Below are positions 1 through 5,481 of a stretch of DNA of 5,695 bases, piece after piece. The number at the start of each line of letters is the position of its first letter. Positions within the stretch are counted from its first letter, which is position 1. The position numbers and the translations under genes are program-made. Origin of the DNA: JACPFV01 sp035526825 (GTDB lineage: Bacteria > Pseudomonadota > Gammaproteobacteria > Nevskiales > Nevskiaceae); contig DATLBT010000050.1 of NCBI GenBank assembly GCA_035526825.1, forward strand, positions 1 through 5,695, read 5' to 3'. The notes under the pieces were generated by a model, which did not search any database, was not told where the DNA came from, and worked only from the letters and a program-made list of their open reading frames with translations.

Positions 1-645
1 AACATCCCGGGCCGTCGCGTCGCCGCGCCGGATTACGTGGAGACGCTGTACCGCGGCAATGCGAACGTGCAGCCCGGCCAGGTCATCCATGGCTACGAGC
101 GCTTCCAGACACTGAACTGGAACACCTCGCTGCTCGCGCTGCTCGGCGCCAGCGACAATCCGTTCGGCGCCGACCAGCTCACCGCGCTGCTCGAGCTCGG
201 CGCGTTCCAGGTGCTCGACATGCCGCCGGTGGAGCAGCTGCAGCTCGGCACGCCGGGGGTGTTCTTCCACCGCAGCGCCGGCGTCGACGGCACCGGGTCC
301 ACCACGACCAACCCGGACCGCCTCAACCCGAGCTTCCAGACAGACGGCTACGCCACCGAGTTCGCATGGGGCTACCGCATCCTGAGCGGCCTCAACTATG
401 AAAACGTGTTCTGGGGCGTGAAATTGCTGCCGCAGGCGACGTTCTTCCACGATGTCGACGGCCGCGCCGCGCTGCCAGCCGCTGAATTCGTCGAAGGCCG
501 CAAGCAGGCCTCGCTGGGCCTGGGCTTCAGCTACGAGTCGAACTGGAACGGCGCCGTGCGCTACAACTGGTTCTTCGGCGGCGGCACCGCGAATGCGCTC
601 GCCGATCGCGATTACCTGCAGTTGAACCTCAGCTACGATTTCTAG
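1..645 (+). CDS. DUF1302 family outer-membrane protein, C-terminal part (5' truncated)
   Basis: The reading frame is open from base 1 to the TAG at 643-645 and gives 214 residues. A GTG at 37 lies in frame, but coding continues upstream of it (NIPGRRVAAPDY...), so the true start lies outside the window. Several stretches alternate polar and hydrophobic residues as in outer-membrane beta strands, for example LGLGFSYESNWNGAVRYNWFF near residues 167-187 (counted from base 1). The protein ends in LNLSYDF, with the terminal aromatic residue usual for barrels inserted by the Bam complex. The phrases GYERFQTLNWN and FAWGYRILSGLNYENVFWGV fit DUF1302, a family of roughly 500-600 residues, so about a third is visible. 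The DUF1329 gene 12 bp downstream is the usual partner and strengthens the call. Known: the family is associated with use or export of hydrophobic compounds. Inferred: an outer-membrane channel or binding protein. The exact substrate cannot be read here. Confidence 0.85.
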   Translation, partial: NIPGRRVAAPDYVETLYRGNANVQPGQVIHGYERFQTLNWNTSLLALLGASDNPFGADQLTALLELGAFQVLDMPPVEQLQLGTPGVFFHRSAGVDGTGSTTTNPDRLNPSFQTDGYATEFAWGYRILSGLNYENVFWGVKLLPQATFFHDVDGRAALPAAEFVEGRKQASLGLGFSYESNWNGAVRYNWFFGGGTANALADRDYLQLNLSYDF

Positions 646-651
646 AGGGAG
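644..651 (+). promoter_or_regulatory. Shine-Dalgarno sequence of the DUF1329 gene
   Basis: AGAGGGAG overlaps the stop codon of the DUF1302 gene and lies 6 bases before the ATG at 658. It fixes that start and shows that the two genes are closely coupled on one transcript. Confidence 0.75.
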
Positions 652-657
652 CGTTCC

Positions 658-2004
658 ATGAATCGCATCGTCATTGCCTCCATCGTTGCGTTGCTGGCCG
701 TGCCAGCCACGGCAAAAACCACCGCCGAAAACGCCGCGCGCCTCGGCGCAACGCTGACGCCGGTCGGCGCCGAGAAGGCCGCCAACGCGGACGGCTCGAT
801 CCCCGAGTGGACCGGCGGCATGACCCAGCTCGGGCCGATGTTCAACGGGCACAAGCCTGGCGACTACTACCCGGACCCGTTCCCTGAGGACAAGCCGCTC
901 TACAAGGTCACCAACGCCAACTGGAAGCAGTACAAGGACAAGTTGCCGGCCGGCAGCGCGAAATTGCTGGAGAAATACGCGGACCATTCGCTGAGTGTGT
1001 ATCCGACGCGCCGCACCGCGGTGTATCCGGACTCCATTTACGCGGCGACCGCGGCGAATGCGACCAGCGCGTCGCTCGTCGGCGAAGACGGGTTGAAAGA
1101 CGCAAAGCTCGGCTTCCCGTTCCCGGTCCCGCAGAGCGGCGCCGAAGTCGTGTGGAACCACAAGGTTCGCTACCGCGGCGATTCGGTGATCCTCAACGGC
1201 GCGCTGTTCGTGGTCGACACCAAGGGCCGGTTCCAGCGCAACGAGTTCCTGCAGCAGGTCGAATTCAACTACGCCAACGTCAGGAAGCCGGGCTCGGTCG
1301 CCGACAACATCAACCTGAAGTTGCTGCGCAAGGAAGTCTCGCCGCCGCGGCTCGCGGGCAACATGACGCTGATCCACGAAAAGCTCGACGGCTCGCGCGA
1401 TGCCTGGCAATACAACCCGGGCGCCAACCGCATCCGGCAGGCGCCCATCGTGGCGTTCGACAACCCCATCGCCGGCGCTGATGGCCTGCAGAACGTCGAC
1501 CAGGCCGATATGTTCAACGGCTCGATGTCGCGCTACTCGTGGAAGCTGGTCGGCAAGAAGGAAATGATCATCGGCTACAACGCCTACCGCATGGTGCGGC
1601 CCGAGGTGAAGTACGCGGACATCATCCAGCCGCGGCACCTCAATCCAATGTACCCGCGCTACGAACTGCACCGGGTCTGGGTGGTCGAGGCAACGCTGAA
1701 GCCCGGGCAGGGCAACGTGTTCAAGAAGCGCGTGATGTACCTCGATGAGGACAGCTGGACCCTCGCGGCGGTGGATCTCTACGACACGCGCGACCAGTTG
1801 TGGCGTTACCAGGAAGGTTTCATCCTGCCGCTGGTGATCGACAAGTCGGTGGTGGCCGCGCCATCGATCACCTACGACCTGTCTTCCGGGCGATACGTGA
1901 TCAACAACCTGCCGAACGAGCAGGGCTTCATCGCCAAATTCGGCGCGACGTTCCCGCAGGGATTCTTCACGCCGCAGAACCTGCAGAAACTCGGAAGGAA
2001 CTGA
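658..2004 (+). CDS. DUF1329 family exported protein
   Basis: A 448-residue protein, full length for the family. The N-terminus is a Sec signal peptide: basic MNR, a hydrophobic core over residues 4-15, and a likely signal peptidase I site after PATA (residue 19). There is no lipobox cysteine. Family hallmarks follow in order: LTPVGAEKAANADGSIPEW at 33-51, the GFPFPVPxSGxEVVWNH block at 152-168 followed by RYRG at 171-174, WQYNPGANRIRQAP at 250-263, the DGLQNVDQADMFNGS stretch at 275-289, and the LHRVWVVEATLKPG and RVMYLDEDSWTLAAVDLYD blocks at 337-376. Known: DUF1329 proteins are periplasmic or envelope proteins usually encoded next to DUF1302 barrels, and in several genomes (from memory) also near RND/MMPL-type exporters. 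Inferred: a periplasmic partner of the upstream barrel that handles a lipid-like or hydrophobic compound. The ATG at 658 is supported by the Shine-Dalgarno sequence and the signal peptide. No frameshift or missing block is visible. Confidence 0.92.
   Translation: MNRIVIASIVALLAVPATAKTTAENAARLGATLTPVGAEKAANADGSIPEWTGGMTQLGPMFNGHKPGDYYPDPFPEDKPLYKVTNANWKQYKDKLPAGSAKLLEKYADHSLSVYPTRRTAVYPDSIYAATAANATSASLVGEDGLKDAKLGFPFPVPQSGAEVVWNHKVRYRGDSVILNGALFVVDTKGRFQRNEFLQQVEFNYANVRKPGSVADNINLKLLRKEVSPPRLAGNMTLIHEKLDGSRDAWQYNPGANRIRQAPIVAFDNPIAGADGLQNVDQADMFNGSMSRYSWKLVGKKEMIIGYNAYRMVRPEVKYADIIQPRHLNPMYPRYELHRVWVVEATLKPGQGNVFKKRVMYLDEDSWTLAAVDLYDTRDQLWRYQEGFILPLVIDKSVVAAPSITYDLSSGRYVINNLPNEQGFIAKFGATFPQGFFTPQNLQKLGRN
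1993..2000 (+). promoter_or_regulatory. Shine-Dalgarno sequence that decides the start of the 90-residue membrane protein
   Basis: GGAAGGAA lies at the very end of the DUF1329 gene, 6 bases before the ATG at 2007. The frame of the small gene is open back to at least 1800. This site, and the fact that the upstream in-frame residues only shadow DUF1329, place the start at 2007. Confidence 0.75.
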
Positions 2005-2006
2005 CC

Positions 2007-2279
2007 ATGCTCGACAACCGCAACTTCTGGCTGGCCAACATGGCCGTGCTGCTCGTGATCTATGCGATCGGGCTGGCGCTCGCGCTCGAGGGCCAGTTCG
2101 GCCACGTGATGGTGCGGCTGTCGGCCATCATTTTGGCCGCGCACCTGCTCGAGATTCCGCTGGCATTCCGCCAGCTGAAGGACCGCAAGCCGAACCCGTT
2201 GAAGGCGGCGCTGCTGACCTTCGTGTTCGGGCTGGTGTGGTGGGTGCCGGCGAGGCGGGGAATCTTCACGGCGAACTGA
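2007..2279 (+). CDS. Small three-helix membrane protein, unrecognised
   Basis: A 90-residue protein starting at the ATG two bases after the DUF1329 stop, with a strong Shine-Dalgarno sequence. I do not recognise the family. It has no signal peptide apart from its first helix. Likely membrane segments are residues 8-27 (ANMAVLLVIYAIGLALAL), 34-54 (VMVRLSAIILAAHLLEIPLAF) and 65-81 (LKAALLTFVFGLVWWVP). A basic loop (RQLKDRKPNPLK, 55-66) joins helices 2 and 3, and by the positive-inside rule it faces the cytoplasm. Features that may be conserved are the H46-LLE-IP motif inside helix 2 and the C-terminal WWVPARRG. Its place as the last gene of the DUF1302-DUF1329 unit suggests an inner-membrane accessory of that system, but this is inference from position alone. 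Some short DUF1145-like proteins have a similar layout; I cannot confirm a match. Confidence 0.75.
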   Translation: MLDNRNFWLANMAVLLVIYAIGLALALEGQFGHVMVRLSAIILAAHLLEIPLAFRQLKDRKPNPLKAALLTFVFGLVWWVPARRGIFTAN

Positions 2280-2285
2280 GCTGCG

Positions 2286-3053
2286 TCAAGCCAGTACCAC
2301 GAACCCCGCCAGGACCAGCAACGCCCCACTGAGCCGCCCGCCCTGCGCACCGTACGGCGCCAGTTTCTCTAGCAGCACGAACACCGTGATCGCGGCGATC
2401 CACAGCAGGTTCATTACGCCGCCGGCGAACAACAGCATCATCAGCGCCCAGCAGCAGCCGACGCAGTAAAGGCCGTGGTGCGCGCCGAGCCGCAGCGCGC
2501 CGCCGACGCCGGGCCGGAAATGCTGCGTGATGAACGCGGCCGGCGAGCGGCAGTTCGTGAGGCAAGCCTGTTTCAACGACGTCCACTGGTACAAACCGGC
2601 GATGATCAGCAGGCCGCCGGCGAGCAGCGGGCTCGCGCTTTCCATCATGGGTGACAGCAAGGTGGCTCGCGACAACACGTACTGCAGGAGCGTCGCCGCG
2701 ATGCTGAAGCCGGTCCAGGCCAGCAGATAGCCGCCGGTGAACGCGTGGATCCGCGCGGCCGGGGCCTCGACGCCGTCGCTGTTCCGCTGCACGCGCGCGT
2801 ACAGCAGGATCGCCGGCGCGGCGCTCGGCAGCATCATGCCGACCATCATCACGGCCCACATCAGGAAGATCAGGATGAAATAGCGGACGTCCCAGTCCGA
2901 CTGCATCATCCATGCCGACAGGCCATCCATCGGCCCGTACATGTCGCGCGCGGCGGGGACCAGGTACAGCCAGGACAGCGCGATGGCCCCGACGAGGCCG
3001 GCAAGGACCGCCGGCCGCTCGCGGGCGAGCAGCTTCTCGAGCGTCGAACTCAC
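2286..3053 (-). CDS. DUF2182 family predicted metal-binding integral membrane protein
   Basis: A 255-residue polytopic membrane protein. The start is GTG (bases 3053-3051), whose GTGA overlaps the TGA stop of the DUF1326 gene by 4 bp. There is no good Shine-Dalgarno sequence at normal distance, so translation probably depends on reinitiation. About six or seven helices are visible, roughly at residues 15-34, 59-86, 104-126, 142-157, 195-212, 214-231 and 241-255. DUF2182 hallmarks are the Met-rich helix MWAVMMVGMMLPS (65-77), LKQACLTNC (160-168), GLYCVGCCWALMM (194-206) and the VMNLLW...EKL stretch (213-231). Cysteines 164, 168, 197, 200 and 201 all fall in one inter-helix loop or at the start of the following helix. 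Known: the family is annotated as predicted metal-binding and often sits beside DUF1326, as here; its biochemical role is not established. Inferred: transport or sensing of a soft metal ion such as copper. The gene ends 6 bp from the stop of the convergent small membrane protein. Confidence 0.9.
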   Translation of the reverse strand: MSSTLEKLLARERPAVLAGLVGAIALSWLYLVPAARDMYGPMDGLSAWMMQSDWDVRYFILIFLMWAVMMVGMMLPSAAPAILLYARVQRNSDGVEAPAARIHAFTGGYLLAWTGFSIAATLLQYVLSRATLLSPMMESASPLLAGGLLIIAGLYQWTSLKQACLTNCRSPAAFITQHFRPGVGGALRLGAHHGLYCVGCCWALMMLLFAGGVMNLLWIAAITVFVLLEKLAPYGAQGGRLSGALLVLAGFVVLA

Positions 3054-3685
3054 CTCACGACGCCGCGCGTGCTCCAGTTCATCCGGGCGATGTGGGCGTG
3101 GGTGGCGTTGAAATCCAGCTTGATCGGCCCCTGCGACTTGCCGGTTCCGCTCAAGAACTCGGCGGCTTCGTACTCGAAGCCGGTCGCCAACGACACGCGC
3201 GCGCGATGTGTCGCGCCCGTGATCGGGTTCTTGATCGGCTGCGCCGCGGCTTCGAGGACGCCGGGAATGCTCAGGCTGGCAGTGCCGGACTTCTCGTCGA
3301 TCTTGAGGTCGATTTTCTTGAACTGGGTCGGATGCGCCTTGGTCAGGGTCGTGCTGAACACCTGCGTGATCAGCGAGCCGGGCTCGGTTTCCTTGCCCAT
3401 CAGCACGGCCTCGATCGCCGCGCGCTGATCGTTGTCGGCGCGCTCGTCGATGACCGGCATCGCTTCGCCGTTACCCAGGTGGATCGGGCCAGGCCAGGCG
3501 AACAGTCCGCCGAAGCGCAGGCCATCGAGCTTGGTCTTGCCGAAATGACCCTGGTCGATCTGGCCGAACATGTAGGCGCGGCAGTTGCCGTGCGAGGGCA
3601 GTGCATTGAACTGGCACGGACAGCCGACATTGCAGTTGCAGTTGGAGATCTGGATGCCCTGCCAACGCCATTCCACGTACGCCAT
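3050..3685 (-). CDS. DUF1326 family cysteine-motif protein
   Basis: A 211-residue soluble protein with no signal peptide or membrane helix, so probably cytoplasmic. It starts at ATG 3685-3683 behind the Shine-Dalgarno sequence GAGGAGAG. The family hallmark is the N-terminal CNCNVGCPC (residues 16-24: C16, C18, C22, C24), followed by C35 in HGNCRAYMFG. Two CxC pairs this close look like a thiolate metal site, though disulfide or redox chemistry is also possible. The rest, including GLFAWPGPIHLGNGEAMPVIDERADNDQR in the middle (60-88) and a C-terminal beta-rich stretch ending in HIARMNWSTRGV, fits DUF1326 over its usual length of about 200 residues. The gene overlaps the DUF2182 gene by 4 bp, a coupling I know for these two families elsewhere. 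Inferred: the soluble partner of the DUF2182 membrane protein, perhaps binding or delivering its metal. No enzyme function can be assigned. Confidence 0.9.
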   Translation of the reverse strand: MAYVEWRWQGIQISNCNCNVGCPCQFNALPSHGNCRAYMFGQIDQGHFGKTKLDGLRFGGLFAWPGPIHLGNGEAMPVIDERADNDQRAAIEAVLMGKETEPGSLITQVFSTTLTKAHPTQFKKIDLKIDEKSGTASLSIPGVLEAAAQPIKNPITGATHRARVSLATGFEYEAAEFLSGTGKSQGPIKLDFNATHAHIARMNWSTRGVVR

Positions 3686-3690
3686 GGATG

Positions 3691-3698
3691 CTCTCCTC
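3691..3698 (-). promoter_or_regulatory. Shine-Dalgarno sequence of the DUF1326 gene
   Basis: On the minus strand GAGGAGAG lies 5 bases before the ATG at 3685. It is stronger than the signal in front of the overlapping DUF2182 gene, so DUF1326 can be translated independently of pntB while DUF2182 probably follows DUF1326. Confidence 0.75.
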
Positions 3699-3720
3699 GC
3701 GGGGGAAGGCCTGGAAGGGT

Positions 3721-3739
3721 GCGCCGGGGGACGCGGCGC
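3721..3739 (-). terminator. Small GC hairpin just after pntB; weak terminator or processing site
   Basis: GCGCCG (3721-3726) and CGGCGC (3734-3739) form a perfect 6-bp stem with a 7-base loop, starting two bases after the pntB stop codon on the minus strand. The following minus-strand bases are ACCCTTCC, with no T run, so this is not a standard intrinsic terminator. It could slow polymerase or protect the 3' end of the pnt message and so lower expression of DUF1326-DUF2182 relative to pnt. In DNA this GC-rich a 6-bp stem can also arise by chance. Confidence 0.3.
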
Positions 3740-3740
3740 G

Positions 3741-5162
3741 TCAACCCAATTCTTTCAGCGCCTGGATCATCTTCACCATCACCGCCTGCGCATCGCCGTA
3801 CACCAGCGCGGTGTTGTCCTTGAAGAACAACTCGTTCTCGACGCCCGAATAGCCCTTGCCCTGGCCGCGCTTGATCACGTACGCCTGCTTGGCCTGGTCG
3901 ACGTTGAGGATCGGCATGCCGAAGATCGGCGATGACTTGTTGGTGCGCGCTGCCGGATTCACGGTGTCATTGGCGCCGACGACGATGGCGACGTCGGCTT
4001 CCTTGAATTCGCCGTTGATGTCTTCCATGTCGTGGATGATGTCGTACGGCACGCCGGCTTCGGCGAGCAGCACGTTCATGTGGCCCGGCATGCGGCCCGC
4101 GACCGGGTGGATCGCGAACTTCACGTCGACACCTGCGGCCTGCAGCAACTTCACGAATTCATAGAGCTTGTGCTGCGCTTGCGCCACCGCGAGGCCGTAG
4201 CCCGGCGCGATGATGACCTTGCTGGCGTACTTCATCTGCACCGCGGCGTCGCCGGCCTCGGTCGACTTCATGGTGCCGGTGACTTCGCTCGCGCCATCGC
4301 CTGTCACGCCGAAGTTGCTGAAGATCACGTTGGAGACGCTGCGGTTCATGGCCTTGGCCATCAGCAGCGTGAGCAAGGTGCCGGCGGAGCCGACCACCAT
4401 GCCGGCGATCATCAGCGCCGGGTTCTGCAGCACGTAGCCTTCGAGGCCGACCGCGAGTCCGGTGAAGGCGTTGTACAGCGAGATCACCACCGGCATGTCA
4501 GCGCCGCCGATCGGCATCGTCATGAACACGCCGAACAGCAGCGCCATTGCGAAGAACGCGACGGTCCACATCGGGTCGGCGTGGCCGTGCGCGACGAAGA
4601 CGATGTAACCGCCGATCGCGAGCGTCGCCAGCATCACGCTGCCATTCACCGCCTGCAGCCCCGTGTAACGCCAGGTGCCGTTCACGCGGCCATCGAGCTT
4701 GGCCCAGGCGATGAGCGAGCCCGACAGCGACACGGCGCCGATGAGGCCGCCGAACACAGTCACGCCGTAGTGCAGCATGCCGCCCTCGTGGCTGCCGCCA
4801 GCCGGCGCCAGCAGCACCATCGCGGCGATCGCCGCGGCCGAGCCGCCGCCCATGCCGTTGTACAGCGCGACCATCTGCGGCATCGCGGTCATGGCGACGC
4901 GCTTGCCGCTCCACCAGGCCCAGCCCACGCCGATGAGCAGCGCGGCCAGCGCCAGCGTCGCGTTGGTCGTGAGGTGCGGCTTGGCCGCTTCGCTCACGCC
5001 GAAGTAATAGAGGAAGCTCGCGAGCACCGCGACGAGCATGCCCCAGCCCGCGACGACGATGCCCGAGCGCGCCGTCACCGGCGAACTCATGCGCTTCAAG
5101 CCATAGATGAACAGGAACGCGGCGGCGATGAAGCTGGCCTGGATCAGGAACTGGGCGCTCAC
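3741..5162 (-). CDS. pntB: NAD(P) transhydrogenase subunit beta
   Basis: A 473-residue protein, close to the family's usual 460-480. With PntA1 and PntA2 it forms the inner-membrane enzyme that couples proton entry to hydride transfer from NADH to NADP+, supplying NADPH. The N-terminal half (about 5-270) is the multi-helix membrane domain, with MPQMVALYNGMGGGSAAA at 94-111 and GGADMPVVISLYNAFTGLA at 219-237. The C-terminal domain III (about 285-473) binds NADP(H): PGYGLAVAQAQH at 320-331, FAIHPVAGRMPGHMNVLLAE at 349-368, VVGANDTVNPAA at 394-405, and KRGQGKGYSGVENELF at 431-446. The start is taken as GTG at 5162-5160, which overlaps the pntA2 stop by 4 bp (GTGA) and has GGGAG 7 bases upstream. 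The frame stays open further upstream, but that part overlaps pntA2 and has no Pnt-like sequence. The position equivalent to E. coli His91 appears to be Asn102. Confidence 0.96.
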   Translation of the reverse strand: MSAQFLIQASFIAAAFLFIYGLKRMSSPVTARSGIVVAGWGMLVAVLASFLYYFGVSEAAKPHLTTNATLALAALLIGVGWAWWSGKRVAMTAMPQMVALYNGMGGGSAAAIAAMVLLAPAGGSHEGGMLHYGVTVFGGLIGAVSLSGSLIAWAKLDGRVNGTWRYTGLQAVNGSVMLATLAIGGYIVFVAHGHADPMWTVAFFAMALLFGVFMTMPIGGADMPVVISLYNAFTGLAVGLEGYVLQNPALMIAGMVVGSAGTLLTLLMAKAMNRSVSNVIFSNFGVTGDGASEVTGTMKSTEAGDAAVQMKYASKVIIAPGYGLAVAQAQHKLYEFVKLLQAAGVDVKFAIHPVAGRMPGHMNVLLAEAGVPYDIIHDMEDINGEFKEADVAIVVGANDTVNPAARTNKSSPIFGMPILNVDQAKQAYVIKRGQGKGYSGVENELFFKDNTALVYGDAQAVMVKMIQALKELG

Positions 5163-5479
5163 TTGGCGGCTCCCGCTGGCTTCTTGTCGGAGGCCTTGAA
5201 CATCTCGAGCATCCGCTCGGTGACGACGTAGCCGCCGGCCGCGTTGCCGGCGCCGAGCAGCACCCCGAAGAAGCCGATGGCCTGCTCGAGCGCGCTGGTT
5301 GCATTCAACGTGGCGTAAATCGCGCCGACCACCACGATGCCGTGCACGAAGTTGCTGCCTGACATGAGCGGCGTGTGCAGGATCGACGGCACGCGGCCGA
5401 TGATCTCGTAGCCGGTGAAGGCCGCGAGCATGAAGATGTAGAGGGCGACGAAGCCCGTCAGTACGACTTGTGCGTCCAT
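5159..5479 (-). CDS. pntA2: NAD(P) transhydrogenase subunit alpha part 2 (membrane domain)
   Basis: A 106-residue protein equal to the membrane-spanning C-terminus of the single-chain E. coli PntA. Three helices are visible, near residues 4-26, 44-60 and 66-86. The signature HTPLMSGSNFVHGIVVVGA (35-53) and GGYVVTERMLEMF (82-94) match the conserved alpha-subunit blocks. The C-terminal tail ASDKKPAGAAK is basic and short. It starts at the ATG 2 bp after the pntA1 stop, with GAGGGGG 7 bases before it, and its stop overlaps the pntB start. The split into pntA1 and pntA2 is the three-subunit form known from Rhodospirillum rubrum and many other bacteria, so it is not a frameshift: both pieces have proper starts, stops and ribosome sites. 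The gene is also called pntAB in some genomes. Confidence 0.93.
   Translation of the reverse strand: MDAQVVLTGFVALYIFMLAAFTGYEIIGRVPSILHTPLMSGSNFVHGIVVVGAIYATLNATSALEQAIGFFGVLLGAGNAAGGYVVTERMLEMFKASDKKPAGAAK
5170..5174 (-). promoter_or_regulatory. Shine-Dalgarno sequence supporting the GTG start of pntB
   Basis: GGGAG on the minus strand lies 7 bases before the GTG at 5162, inside the 3' end of pntA2. Together with the 4-bp stop/start overlap it decides this start in a frame that stays open for another 390 bases upstream. Confidence 0.6.
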
Positions 5480-5481
5480 GG

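Noticed and set aside
1800..2006. Upstream extension of the small membrane protein frame into DUF1329
   Set aside because: The extra residues are a frame-shifted shadow of DUF1329. The ATG at 2007 has the Shine-Dalgarno sequence and begins directly before the first helix.
2254..2310. Inverted repeat GGCGGGG (2254-2260) / CCCCGCC (2304-2310) spanning the convergent gene ends, as a bidirectional terminator
   Set aside because: The arms are only 7 bp with a 43-base loop, both lie within coding sequence, and no T run follows on either strand. Chance is likely at this GC content.
2912..3823. A 303-residue open frame on the + strand
   Set aside because: It is antisense to DUF1326 and parts of both neighbours, Arg/Ala/Gly-rich and of low complexity, with no ribosome site. 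The minus-strand genes there have clear family motifs.
4032..5231. A 399-residue open frame on the + strand
   Set aside because: It lies wholly antisense to pntB and pntA2, is dominated by His, Arg, Asp and Ala, and has no domain pattern. It is the usual shadow of a high-GC gene.
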